Shown piece after piece: positions 16,683 through 24,916 of a stretch of DNA of 64,000 bases. The stretch is from CAYRTD01 sp964528675. Its GTDB lineage: Bacteria > Bacteroidota > Bacteroidia > Bacteroidales > GCA-2748055. How positions within the stretch are numbered: the stretch's first letter is position 1; every line of letters starts with the position of its first letter. The notes beneath the pieces were generated by a model. That model made no database searches. It worked only from the letters and a program-made list of their open reading frames with translations, and was not told the DNA's origin. Location of the stretch: positions 1 through 64,000 of the forward strand of contig CAZGTU010000002.1 of assembly GCA_964528675.1 (NCBI GenBank). Direction: 5' to 3'. The position numbers were made by a program, and so were the translations under genes.

Positions 16683-16814
16683 GCCTCTCCCAAACCCTCC
16701 CCCGGAGATAATGTCCTATGACTCGAAAAGTCATATTCCAAATATCTGTTTTTGTGTCATTTGGCTTTAACAAAACCGAATGACACAAATATGGAGGGAG
16801 TGTTTGGGTGGGGC
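16683..16814. repeat. nested inverted-repeat element (MITE-like) between the two pfk genes
   Basis: The 442-bp gap 16589-17030 contains a 132-bp imperfect palindrome. Its outer arms (16683-16703 and 16793-16814) share CCCAAAC-CTCCC with about four mismatches in 21. Inner arms pair TTTGTGTCATTTGG with CCGAATGACACAAA, and a small hairpin ATGACT/AGTCAT lies in the left half. No ORF and no clear target duplication is seen. It could be a small non-autonomous transposon or a structured intergenic RNA. Outside it, an 8-bp inverted pair CTATCAGA/TCTGATAG (16602-16609, 16646-16653) is the only other structure in the gap. Confidence 0.5.
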
Positions 16815-17030
16815 AAAAAAAGAAATGCTTTCAATTTATAACTAACCAAAAACCTGGAGTAACTTTTTAGACAGCCCACTTGAGTATTCGAAACCACATT
16901 TACCGGTAGCTCTCAAATTCTTTCATCTTGCATTTTTATTATGTTCCTGCATACTCCGTTGCAATTATTAAGTATTTCCTTTATTTTTATGTCAATTAAT
17001 ACAGGCTGAAATCTTTTAAAAGACACTACT

Positions 17031-18233
17031 ATGGCAAAAGCTAAAAAAGGTACAATTGGAATTTTAACCGGGGGGGGTGATGTACCCGGCTTAAATCCTG
17101 CAATACGTGCAATTACAATCCGAGCTTTACGGGAGGGTTACCAGGTACTGGGCCTTAGAAAGGGATGGGCCGGTATACTGGAGTTAAAAAGAGATAAAAA
17201 AGCGGATAATAGTGATAGATATATTGTACTCACCGAGGAAATAGTTAATAAAGCAGGAAGAACAGGAGGTACTTTTTTGCACACCTCGCGAACTCGTCCC
17301 AGCCATGTTCCCAAAGAGTTTGTTCCTGATCATCTAAAAGATAAATACAACAAGGATACAAATGATCTTACCGAAGAAGTACTCCAGAATCTTGAGTTCC
17401 TTGGTATTGATTTTCTTATTCCAATAGGGGGAGATGATACCTTATCATATGCAGTAAGGCTTTATCAGGAAGGGATAAAGGTAATAGCCATACCAAAAAC
17501 TATGGATAATGATGTGCCGGGGACAGACTACTGTATAGGTTTTAGTACCTGTGTAACGAGAACCATTAATATGACAAACACCCTTAGAACATCAGCAGGT
17601 TCTCATGAGCGTATTCTGGTTCTTGAAGTTTTTGGAAGGTATGCCGGTTTTACAGCTATGCTACCCACAATGGCCGGAGCAGCTAACCGCTGCGTAATTC
17701 CGGAACATGATTTTAATATCGAGAAATTAACAAAATTACTGATACAGGATCGGGAAAGAAACCCCAGTAAATATTCTGTCGTACTTGTTTCTGAAGGTGC
17801 GAGATTTGAAGATATGGATGTCATGGTATACCGCTCGGAAGAAAAAGATATGTTTGGCCATGCTAAACTTGGAGGAATAGGAGATCTTGTTTCCAAAAAG
17901 ATTAAGGATATATCTCCACAGTTTAACAAGAAAAAAGCCATTAATGTAATTAACCAGCAACTGGGATATCTCGTTAGAGGAGGAGATCCGGATGCCATTG
18001 ATTCCATCGTTCCCATGGCATATGGGAACCTGGCCCTGGACCTTGTTCTAAAAGGGATTCATGGAAGGCTCATTGTTCTGAGAAATGGGCGTTACGATAA
18101 TGCTCCCCTGGATGTTGTCACTACAAATAAAAAGCTTGTAGATGTGAAAAAGCATTATAATACAGATCGGTATCGTCCGCATTATAAGAGCTTTGAATTC
18201 CAGCCTCTGTTTATAATGACAGGCGGAGCTTAA
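17031..18233 (+). CDS. 6-phosphofructokinase, PPi-type signature (copy 2)
   Basis: This second PFK-A family enzyme has 400 residues. Motifs are ILTGGGDVPGLNPAI at the N-terminus, IPIGGDDTLSYAVRL, IPKTMDNDVPGTDYCIGFST and LEVFGRYAGFTAML. As in copy 1, Asp follows GGD and Lys precedes TMDND, both markers of PPi-dependent enzymes. It is clearly diverged from copy 1 (different N-terminus, spacing and C-terminus), so it is not a recent duplicate. One of the two may act on another sugar phosphate such as sedoheptulose 7-phosphate; sequence alone does not decide. It ends 7 bp from the convergent SPOR lipoprotein gene. Confidence 0.92.
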   Translation: MAKAKKGTIGILTGGGDVPGLNPAIRAITIRALREGYQVLGLRKGWAGILELKRDKKADNSDRYIVLTEEIVNKAGRTGGTFLHTSRTRPSHVPKEFVPDHLKDKYNKDTNDLTEEVLQNLEFLGIDFLIPIGGDDTLSYAVRLYQEGIKVIAIPKTMDNDVPGTDYCIGFSTCVTRTINMTNTLRTSAGSHERILVLEVFGRYAGFTAMLPTMAGAANRCVIPEHDFNIEKLTKLLIQDRERNPSKYSVVLVSEGARFEDMDVMVYRSEEKDMFGHAKLGGIGDLVSKKIKDISPQFNKKKAINVINQQLGYLVRGGDPDAIDSIVPMAYGNLALDLVLKGIHGRLIVLRNGRYDNAPLDVVTTNKKLVDVKKHYNTDRYRPHYKSFEFQPLFIMTGGA

Positions 18234-18240
18234 CAGGATT

Positions 18241-18726
18241 TCAATCGCGAAAATACACCCATGCCTTTGAGGCTACTTTTTCTCGTGCCTCTTTCATATT
18301 CATAATGGCAGTGTTGAGTGTTTCGTAAGTGCCTGAGGAAACCAGGTTGAAATTGTTGGGTCCGGGAACAATTTTTCCTTCGTATCCCATTTCCTGAATT
18401 TTTTCAGAATAACTACGGGCATATTTCGGGTTTTTAAAACTGCCGACAACTACAAAGTAGGCATCGTATTCCGCCATGGTTCCGGCTTCAATTTTCTTTT
18501 GAAGTTCTGCGAGTTTTTGTTCGTAATCGCTTCTAATATCGGTAATATCTTCCTGGTGAGTCTCCTCTATCTGCTCAAGTTCTCTTCTGAGAGCCTGGTT
18601 TTCTTTTTCAAGACGCTCGATCTTCTGTGTTTTTTCTTTTGACCGGTTGAAAATGTTGGTCCCGTCTTTACATGAGCCTAATATCAGAATAATTGACAGT
18701 CCGGTAATTATTAATGATCTTTTCAT
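18241..18726 (-). CDS. SPOR-like lipoprotein with coiled coil
   Basis: This 161-residue protein begins with a lipoprotein signal (RSLIITGLSIILILGSC), then a charged coiled coil of about 50 residues (IERLEKENQALRRELEQIEE), then a C-terminal domain YFVVVGSFKNPKYARSYSEK that follows the SPOR pattern (hydrophobic-x-G-S-F, and later VSSGTYETLNTAI). SPOR domains bind denuded peptidoglycan glycan strands at division sites. A periplasmic, membrane-tethered cell-wall role is likely. Single gene, convergent with pfk copy 2. Confidence 0.85.
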   Translation of the reverse strand: MKRSLIITGLSIILILGSCKDGTNIFNRSKEKTQKIERLEKENQALRRELEQIEETHQEDITDIRSDYEQKLAELQKKIEAGTMAEYDAYFVVVGSFKNPKYARSYSEKIQEMGYEGKIVPGPNNFNLVSSGTYETLNTAIMNMKEAREKVASKAWVYFRD

Positions 18727-18842
18727 CTTTGATGTTTTTTAAATTAGTAATGTAAAGGTATGAAATTGAAAAATACTATTCTATAGCTTGGTTACAAAGT
18801 TATTAAGATAATGGGTTTTAAAGCCCGGTTGACGAAGTGCAC

Positions 18843-18882
18843 AACTGCATAACTGCATAACTGCAAAACCGCAAAACTGCAT
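18843..18882. repeat. 8-bp tandem repeat, five copies
   Basis: Five adjoining copies of AACTGCAT (two with variants AACTGCAA and AACCGCAA) lie in the gap between the SPOR lipoprotein and the PyrD-like gene. There are no spacers, so this is a simple microsatellite. Confidence 0.85.
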
Positions 18883-18966
18883 AACTCTTAGTTGCAAAAC
18901 TTATAAAATTCTGCTCTAAAACAATCTATCTCTCCGAACTTATTGCTGAACTTTCTTCCCTTTCTT

Positions 18967-18997
18967 TCTGAAATATCTCCTTTTTCCATTAAATTTG
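18967..18997 (+). promoter_or_regulatory. Bacteroidota-type promoter of the PyrD-like gene
   Basis: TAAATTTG (18990-18997) matches the -7 consensus TAnnTTTG. TCTG at 18967-18970, 19 bp upstream, is a three-of-four match to the -33 TTTG. Transcription would start around 19004, leaving a very short leader before ATG 19020. Confidence 0.55.
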
Positions 18998-19019
18998 TTT
19001 GAAACAAAATATTATAATT

Positions 19020-20018
19020 ATGGCCGATCTATCCACCTCTTATATGGGATTAAAACTTAAATCTCCATTGGTAGCTGCATCATCCGGATTAACAGATAAT
19101 TTGGCAAATCTTGAACGTTTCCAGGACTATGGTGTGGGAGCTGTTGTATTAAAATCTCTTTTTGAAGAAGAAATTATTGTTGAAAAACAGGCACGCCTGG
19201 CAAAAATGAGTTCTTCGGGGTTTATCTATCCTGAAACCCTGGATTTTTATGATTATCATGATGATGCTGATCACGAAAGCACTCATCAATATCTTGACCT
19301 GGTCAGGAAGGCTTCAAAAAAACTTAATATCCCTGTAATCCCCAGCATTAACTGTGTGACCGCCGATCAATGGACGTTTTTTCCGAAAGAACTTGAAAGA
19401 GCAGGAGCGGACGCACTGGAGCTGAATGTTTTCATTATGCCTTCCGATTTAAGCCGGACAAAAAGTGATAATGAAAAGATCTACTTTGATATAATTAATG
19501 AGGTGACCCGGCAGGTAAGTATTCCCGTTGCCTTGAAGATTAGTTTTTATTTTTCCGATCTTGCAATTATGATCAAAAAGTTCAGTGAAACTGATATTAA
19601 AGGTCTGGTTCTCTTTAACCGATTTTACAGTCCTGATATTGATACAGATACTATGGAAGTCACTTCCGCAAGTGTTCTGAGCAGTCCTGCTGAGATTTCA
19701 ACATCCCTGAGATGGATTGGAATTATGAATGATCATGTTTCCTGCGATCTGGCTGCTTCTACAGGGGTTCATAGCGGAAGAGACATTGCTAAAATGATTC
19801 TTGCCGGTGCCTCAGTTGTGCAGGTTGCCACTGCTTTTTACAAAAACGGAGTGGATTACGCCGGAAAAATGTTAAAAGAACTGGAAAACTGGATGGATGA
19901 GAAAAAGTTTAAAACTATCCCGGATTTTAAGGGAAATATGAGTCAGCATGAGACCGCCAACCCGGCTGCATATCAGAGAGTACAGTTTATGAAATACTTC
20001 AGGGGCCATAAGGGTTAA
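19020..20018 (+). CDS. dihydroorotate dehydrogenase-like protein
   Basis: This 332-residue TIM-barrel flavoprotein of the PyrD superfamily starts at ATG 19020 (MADLSTSYMGLKLKSPLVAA). Recognisable elements are the N-terminal SPLVAASSGLT, the phosphate/FMN strand VVLKSLFEEEI, PSINCVTADQW, ADALELNVF, VALKISFYFSDL and the C-terminal FMN-binding STGVHSGRDIAKMILAGASV. The catalytic Cys or Ser loop of true PyrD is not evident. Bacteroidota proteins of this type are usually annotated only as dihydroorotate dehydrogenase-like, and a role in pyrimidine synthesis should not be assumed. It is followed 40 bp later by the DUF434 gene. Confidence 0.85.
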   Translation: MADLSTSYMGLKLKSPLVAASSGLTDNLANLERFQDYGVGAVVLKSLFEEEIIVEKQARLAKMSSSGFIYPETLDFYDYHDDADHESTHQYLDLVRKASKKLNIPVIPSINCVTADQWTFFPKELERAGADALELNVFIMPSDLSRTKSDNEKIYFDIINEVTRQVSIPVALKISFYFSDLAIMIKKFSETDIKGLVLFNRFYSPDIDTDTMEVTSASVLSSPAEISTSLRWIGIMNDHVSCDLAASTGVHSGRDIAKMILAGASVVQVATAFYKNGVDYAGKMLKELENWMDEKKFKTIPDFKGNMSQHETANPAAYQRVQFMKYFRGHKG

Positions 20019-20058
20019 TTACCTATTACCGTTTTTGTCGGGAGCAAACAATGACCTT

Positions 20059-20757
20059 ATGCCTGAAGGAGAACTCAAAGAAGCCATAAAAGATTATCGT
20101 TTTCTGTTGAACAGGAAATATTCCCGGAAGGCCGGTTTAAAAATAGTTGGTGACCGGTACATGCTCTCAAGGGAGCAGAGAAGTATATTGTACCGGGGTG
20201 TTTCAGAAGAAATATCTGCAGGCTTAAGAAAATCCAAACTTACAGGTATCCCCAGGGAGAAAAAGGTTTATATAGATACTTATAATGTATTGTTTACTAT
20301 AGGAAATTATCTTAACGGGCGCCCGGTTTTTTTATCAGACGATGGCTTTTTGCGCGATGCAGGAGAATTACGAGGACGATTTACAAGTAAAAAACTACTT
20401 CAGAGAATTGTCCGGTTGCTATACGATTTTTTTGATAAAAATGAAGGAAATGACTATATAAACTTTATTGATAAACCTGTATCCAATAGTGGATCCCTTG
20501 CAAAGGAGATGAATACCTTTTTCCGAAAAAACGATATTAAAGGATATGCTGAAACATGCGATTCACCTGATCATCGGATCATTAATTATGCTTTACCCGC
20601 GGATGTAGTTTGTACGAGCGATTCGCTTATAATTGATGAGGTGGATTGTGCTGTCTTTGATCTTTCCTTTCATTTGATAAATGAGAATTTCCACCCTCAA
20701 ATTATGGATATTGGGGAGTTGGGGAATGGGGATCAGGTTAGGGATTTAGGGATTTAG
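20059..20757 (+). CDS. DUF434/DUF5616 domain protein, possible PIN-like nuclease fold
   Basis: This conserved protein of unknown function has 232 residues from ATG 20059 (an in-frame TTG at 20035 would add eight). The N-terminal part KDYRFLLNRKYSRKAGLKIV followed by GDRYMLSREQRSILYRGV matches DUF434. The following IDTYNVLFTIGNYLNGRPVF and DDGFLRDAGELRG, and the later DVVCTSDSLIIDEVD, match DUF5616. Acidic residues at strand ends (IDTYNVL, DDGFLRD, TSDSLIID) resemble a PIN/NYN-type nuclease pocket, but this is inference. The last residues (NGDQVRDLGI) are encoded by a GGGATTTA tandem repeat, so the original C-terminus appears to have been replaced or extended. Confidence 0.8.
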   Translation: MPEGELKEAIKDYRFLLNRKYSRKAGLKIVGDRYMLSREQRSILYRGVSEEISAGLRKSKLTGIPREKKVYIDTYNVLFTIGNYLNGRPVFLSDDGFLRDAGELRGRFTSKKLLQRIVRLLYDFFDKNEGNDYINFIDKPVSNSGSLAKEMNTFFRKNDIKGYAETCDSPDHRIINYALPADVVCTSDSLIIDEVDCAVFDLSFHLINENFHPQIMDIGELGNGDQVRDLGI

Positions 20758-20770
20758 GGATTTAGGGATT
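20741..20770. repeat. GGGATTTA tandem repeat overlapping a gene end
   Basis: Three full copies and one partial copy of the 8-mer GGGATTTA span the stop codon of the DUF434 gene (20755-20757). Similar G/T-rich degenerate repeats continue to about 20870. Confidence 0.85.
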
Positions 20771-21002
20771 GCGGGATTACAGGATAGGGGAAAGAATTGT
20801 GAAAACATCGACAGCTAAGGACGGGGCATAATTATTGCAGGATTACGGGATTGGGGAAAGAATGGGGATATAATGGAGTGATTCTCTGAATTATCATTAA
20901 AAGTATTAGTCTGAAGATGATCATAATATTTAGACACAGTACTCATATCTTAAAATCTTCAGACCAATATGATTATATTGGAGTGCATTTTGAAAGCTAA
21001 AT

Positions 21003-21076
21003 AGTGTCTGTCCATAATGTCCGATATCTGCCCCGATAGCTATCGGAACAGACTCTCGACCCTATTGACAGACACT
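21003..21076. mobile_element. MITE-like element, copy A (74 bp)
   Basis: This 74-bp element has 14-bp terminal inverted repeats (AGTGTCTGTCCATA against AGTGTCTGTCAATA, one mismatch). It is flanked by a perfect 4-bp direct repeat AAAT (20999-21002 and 21077-21080), a target-site duplication. A second copy in opposite orientation lies at 51993-52094. The core contains the palindrome CCGATAGCTATCGG. There is no coding capacity, so a transposase would have to act in trans. The rest of the 416-bp gap 20758-21173 holds only simple repeats: GGGATTTA-like on the left and CATCACCCATCACTC-like runs on the right. Confidence 0.8.
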
Positions 21077-21173
21077 AAATAGTAAGCTATTTGACAGCTA
21101 AACCTTAAAACCTTAAACCTTAAATCTTAAATTTTAAACCCATCACCCATCACTCATCACCCATCACCATATT

Positions 21174-21752
21174 CTAAACCAGATCACAGGCATCAGCCGG
21201 CATCCAGTGTTTCTCCTTCCCCTCCCATTTTACATTGCATCCAATGGGATTGGTAACGTTTACGGATATTTCTTTGCCCGAGGTCAATTCATCAAGAGTC
21301 CTGTCAAGATCATTAACCTGTATCCTGGAGGAATCTTTTGGATTGTCAACTCCCCGGCCTGTGTATACCAACTCCCTGTCTTCATTGAATACGAAAAAAT
21401 GGGGAGTTCTTAATGCTCCATAAGCAAGAGCAACCTCCTGAGATTCATCATACAGGTATTTCCAGGGAAAATTATGTTCTTTCATCCGGGCTACCATGTG
21501 GTCGAAATCATCTTCCGGGTAGGTGTTTTTTGAATTGGAATTAATCGCAACAAACCTTACTCCTTTACCTTCATATTTTTCTGCTGTTTTTCTTGTAACC
21601 TCATCCGATCCGATTACATACGGACAATGATTACAGGTAAAAAAGATGACAAGATATTTTTCCTTAAAATCTTCAAGTTTGTATGTATTTCCATCCGTTG
21701 CGGGTAATTCAAAACCCGGTGCTTTTTCTCCGATCTGTAATGTAAATGCCAT
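21174..21752 (-). CDS. thioredoxin-fold redoxin (AhpC/TSA-like)
   Basis: This 192-residue thioredoxin-like protein starts at ATG 21752 (MAFTLQIGEKAPGFELPATD); an in-frame TTG nine nt upstream is not favoured. The fold elements include the beta-strand YLVIFFTCNHCPYVIG with a CNHC active-site motif, GVRFVAINSNSKNTYPEDDF and the cis-Pro region LRTPHFFVFNEDRELVYTGR. It is cytoplasmic by sequence. The family reduces disulfides or peroxides but the substrate is unknown. The C-terminal NPIGCNVKWEGKEKHW with a third Cys is typical of this peroxiredoxin-like subgroup. Confidence 0.88.
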   Translation of the reverse strand: MAFTLQIGEKAPGFELPATDGNTYKLEDFKEKYLVIFFTCNHCPYVIGSDEVTRKTAEKYEGKGVRFVAINSNSKNTYPEDDFDHMVARMKEHNFPWKYLYDESQEVALAYGALRTPHFFVFNEDRELVYTGRGVDNPKDSSRIQVNDLDRTLDELTSGKEISVNVTNPIGCNVKWEGKEKHWMPADACDLV

Positions 21753-22163
21753 GGTTATCAATTTTTTAAATGTAAAACTCTTTTCAAAGAATCGCCTCTG
21801 GATGTTAAGCAGAGGACTTTAGTAAGGGTAAATGTGATCAATATTTAATTTTGTTAATCTTTAGCTTCGATTAATGATTGCTAAGAACGATTAAATGATG
21901 TCATTACCGGCTTTGATTTTATAACACCATTTTTTAAGAAAAGTTTAGTGTAAAAAAGAAGATTATGGATGAAAGGTTTTCTTAAATGCGACTAATCTTT
22001 GAAACCTCTGCCCCTTTCTGATTATATTAAAAGTCCCGGTCAGTTCCTGAGATATAATTTATATTCCTGTTATTCAGCATCTGAATATCATTCAGCAATC
22101 TTTCGGTATAATCTTTGGATTGAACAGGATATAGTTCTTTTGTTAAATTATAAATCTTGCGCC
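21753..22163. other. intergenic region before the exported protein gene
   Basis: About 410 bp without a gene. A small hairpin CCTCTG/CAGAGG lies at 21795-21815 without a T-run. TAATTTTG and TAATCTTTG-like elements occur, but none has a properly spaced -33 box. An open frame from 21999 runs into the downstream gene, but its start lacks coding character. Confidence 0.4.
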
Positions 22164-22826
22164 ATGAAAAACCTTCACTTCATGCACCTGACTATTTTAT
22201 TACTGTTTATTGAATCTTTATCACTTTTTTCACAACAATCGGTATTCGACACCAAAGTTGATAACGTTCAAAAACTTCCTCCATTGAATATTTATATTGA
22301 TAATGAAGAACTTGCTTCAGCTTACCTTCACAGGGAAGTTTTCACAACCCGTGAATATGAGGATGATGAACTATCCGGTGAATTAAAATCTTCGGTGTTT
22401 TTTGAAGATAAGAAAGTTCTGGATGCCAGACATATTTTTGAGTATTATCTGGATAAGGAGCTATTGGAAACTGATGGCAAGGTAGAAGGAGAGATCGGAA
22501 TGATGGTGAAATATTATGATTACGATTATGATATGTCGGCATTTGGAATTTTGAATGTTTTAACTTTCGGTGTGGGAGCATTACTGGGCATCCCCAGTTT
22601 CACCGGTAAAACTGTTCTGGAAGTTGATATGACCATATATGATTCGAATTTAAACAGGATAGCTGAATACACGGCCGTTGGGAAGAACCGTTTTTCCCAG
22701 GGATTTTATTTTAAAAGAATGGATCAGCGTGAATCTAATTTAAAAGCACTCAAAGATGCCCTTGAAAATATTAACGAGCAGGTAATGCGGGATTATGATG
22801 AAATTGCGGGAAAACTTGGGCAATAA
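22164..22826 (+). CDS. exported protein of unknown function
   Basis: From ATG 22164 the 220-residue product starts with a signal peptide (LHFMHLTILLLFIESLSLFS then QQ). Most of it is charged, with clusters of acidic residues (TREYEDDELSGEL, KYYDYDYDMSA). One hydrophobic stretch, FGILNVLTFGVGALLGIPSF (about residues 131-150), could be a membrane segment or a buried hairpin. The following VLEVDMTIYDSNLNRIAEYTAVG looks like paired beta-strands. I do not recognise a family. An alternative start at 21999 would place the signal peptide internally. It is convergent with the EEP-family gene. Confidence 0.75.
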   Translation: MKNLHFMHLTILLLFIESLSLFSQQSVFDTKVDNVQKLPPLNIYIDNEELASAYLHREVFTTREYEDDELSGELKSSVFFEDKKVLDARHIFEYYLDKELLETDGKVEGEIGMMVKYYDYDYDMSAFGILNVLTFGVGALLGIPSFTGKTVLEVDMTIYDSNLNRIAEYTAVGKNRFSQGFYFKRMDQRESNLKALKDALENINEQVMRDYDEIAGKLGQ

Positions 22827-22837
22827 TGGTCCATGGT

Positions 22838-23947
22838 CTATGGTCTATGGTCCCCCCCCGTCCTGCGCAAAATCGTCATAATCGGATAGTGATCAGAGAG
22901 CTGAGTTTTAACCCTTTCAAAATCAGTAGCTGTAAAATAGGACTGATAAAGAATATAATCTATTCGAAATGAAAGTATCCCCTGGTAAGTATTTCCAAGT
23001 CCTTTTCCGGCAACTTCCCATGCATCGCGCATGTTTCCCTTGATCTTTTGATATGCATAGGAAACCGGTGTGTCATTGAAATCACCACAGAGCACTACAG
23101 GATGAGGAGATTTTTCGATTGCTTCAGATATTTTCTTTGCCTGTTCAGCTCGCTTAACAAAAGCTGTCTTGATTCTCATGGAAAGATCCTGAAATTCTCT
23201 TATATGTTGCTCATTATACCTGATTTTTAGGCTGTCAAGGAATTCATAATTACGTAATTTAAGATTCAGTGATTGCAGGTGGCAATTGATGACACGAACT
23301 GTATCATTATCAAAAAGAATATCGGTATACATGCCTTGATTGCCTCCTTGTCTGAAAATAACGCCTCTGTTAACGATGGGGAAACGGGAAAAAGTTGCGA
23401 TACCAAATCCAGTTCTGGGATTATCTCTTCTGGCGAATTCGATATGGCTGTAAGGTGTTTCTCCAAAAACCCGGGAATATCGGTTCGGCGAAAATTCTGT
23501 CTTATTACTGGTGAAAAACTCCTGTATGCAAATGACGTCAGGATGTTCACTTCTGATAAAATTGAATATTCCTTTGTTAGTATTGGGGTCATTCATCCAT
23601 TCATATATATTAAAAGCACGAACATTATATGAAAGGATTTTAAAATCATTTTCATTTTTTACACCCAGCTCAGTTTTTTCCCTGAAAAAATTAGGAAGAG
23701 TGTTTTTGATGTGGTTAAATCCCATTAAAAGGACAACTATAATCAGAAGGGCTATCTTTTTCCATTTAATCAGCCAGACAATCAATAAAATAATATTTAC
23801 AGCCAGAATAAATGGGAATCCCAGTCCCAGAAACGCCAGTGGCCAAAAATGTTCAGGTGAAATATATACGGACAGATAAGAGAGAAACAAAAGCAGAGCG
23901 AGAAAATAAGTGAAATATTTTAATATGATCTCGAATATCTTTTTCAA
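22838..23947 (-). CDS. membrane-anchored endonuclease/exonuclease/phosphatase-family protein
   Basis: The 369-residue protein has three N-terminal transmembrane helices (ILKYFTYFLALLLFLSYLSV, FPFILAVNIILLIVWLI and IALLIIVVLLMGF), then an EEP domain. Catalytic motifs are visible: ILSYNVRAFN, DVICIQEFF (metal-binding Glu), VINCHLQSLN, VVLCGDFNDTPVSYAY and a terminal LSDHYPIM (catalytic Asp-His). The family includes nucleases, sphingomyelinases and inositol phosphatases; the substrate is unknown. It is the last gene of the mutL-rhomboid operon. The C-terminal GGDHRP is encoded within an ATGGTCT tandem repeat, which suggests the gene end has been rewritten by repeat DNA. Confidence 0.88.
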   Translation of the reverse strand: MKKIFEIILKYFTYFLALLLFLSYLSVYISPEHFWPLAFLGLGFPFILAVNIILLIVWLIKWKKIALLIIVVLLMGFNHIKNTLPNFFREKTELGVKNENDFKILSYNVRAFNIYEWMNDPNTNKGIFNFIRSEHPDVICIQEFFTSNKTEFSPNRYSRVFGETPYSHIEFARRDNPRTGFGIATFSRFPIVNRGVIFRQGGNQGMYTDILFDNDTVRVINCHLQSLNLKLRNYEFLDSLKIRYNEQHIREFQDLSMRIKTAFVKRAEQAKKISEAIEKSPHPVVLCGDFNDTPVSYAYQKIKGNMRDAWEVAGKGLGNTYQGILSFRIDYILYQSYFTATDFERVKTQLSDHYPIMTILRRTGGDHRP

Positions 23948-24017
23948 ATCTCGATAAATTTTTCCGGTTCTTAAATTTAAGCTAAAGCTGATAGGTTAAA
24001 CGTGAAAACAGGAATGA

Positions 24018-24899
24018 CTATTTTCCCATTTTAAATAAAATTTCTTTTTCTTCTTTGGAGAGGCTGTCATAACCTTTCTTTGAAATTTTATCGAGTATTC
24101 TGTCCATTTCTTTTTGATTTTCTGCTTTTTGTTTATTGTACTCGTAGTCGTCCGAATTTTTTTTATGTGTGACCCGCATTTTCTTCTTTTTCGGGTTGAA
24201 AATATGAAAAACTTTATCCATAAAACGTGAAAATCCCATGGTAATATCCTTTCCCTTATTATATTGAAGGGTAAATACATATCCTAACAAAGCTCCGCCA
24301 ATATGAGCAATTTTTCCTCCTGTATTTACAGAAAAATCAACCAGTGAAGAGAGGGCAAAACCAACGAGGGCAACATATATGATCTTTACCGGTCCGATCA
24401 GAATAACATAAATTTTATAATCAGGTACAAGTACGGCAATGGCAACAACGATAGCCATCACGGAGGCAGAAGCACCAAGTGCCATAGATGAGACGACCTG
24501 TTCCTTCAGGCCCGGAAAAAGGTTAAAAGAAACGATATAGAGGAGTGCTCCGGCGAGTCCTCCTAATATGTAAATGCTTAACAATTGCTTTTCAGTTAGA
24601 TAGGAAAGGAATATCTTGCCAAACCAGAATAACCATAAAAGATTGAAAAGTATATGGAAAAAATCTTTATGAGTGAACATATAGGTGATAAGTGTCCATG
24701 GCCGGGCGATCAATCTCATGCCATCAGTAGGTACAGCCAGGTAACTTATCATCTGATAAATATATTGGTTTCCTCCGAACAGATGCATAAAGATAATAGC
24801 AGCCTGTATCAAAACAAAAACACCCAGGTTGATATAGATTAATTTGCTGAGTGTACTTCCTTCCCGGAATGAAGCCTTTATTTCATCCGCAATTCTCAT
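24018..24899 (-). CDS. rhomboid-family intramembrane serine protease (copy 1)
   Basis: This 293-residue multi-pass membrane protein has six or so hydrophobic segments. The catalytic motif GASASVMA matches the rhomboid GxSx serine, and AHIGGALLGY supplies the catalytic His in the sixth helix. HKDFFHILFNLLWLFWFG matches the second-helix H-x-x-x-N region. A cytoplasmic C-terminal extension of about 70 charged residues (KKKKMRVTHKKNSDDYEYNK to FKMGK) follows. It lies 17 bp after the second rhomboid and before the EEP gene. The substrate is unknown. Confidence 0.92.
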   Translation of the reverse strand: MRIADEIKASFREGSTLSKLIYINLGVFVLIQAAIIFMHLFGGNQYIYQMISYLAVPTDGMRLIARPWTLITYMFTHKDFFHILFNLLWLFWFGKIFLSYLTEKQLLSIYILGGLAGALLYIVSFNLFPGLKEQVVSSMALGASASVMAIVVAIAVLVPDYKIYVILIGPVKIIYVALVGFALSSLVDFSVNTGGKIAHIGGALLGYVFTLQYNKGKDITMGFSRFMDKVFHIFNPKKKKMRVTHKKNSDDYEYNKQKAENQKEMDRILDKISKKGYDSLSKEEKEILFKMGK

Positions 24900-24916
24900 C
24901 TTTCGCTGTTATTTTT

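Noticed and set aside
18843..18882. Possible CRISPR or iteron array
   Set aside because: The units are only 8 bp and directly adjoining without spacers; no cas or replication gene is near. It is a microsatellite.
21999..22163. N-terminal extension of the exported protein to the upstream ATG
   Set aside because: The extension puts the clear signal peptide about 55 residues inside the protein and its own sequence lacks coding character.
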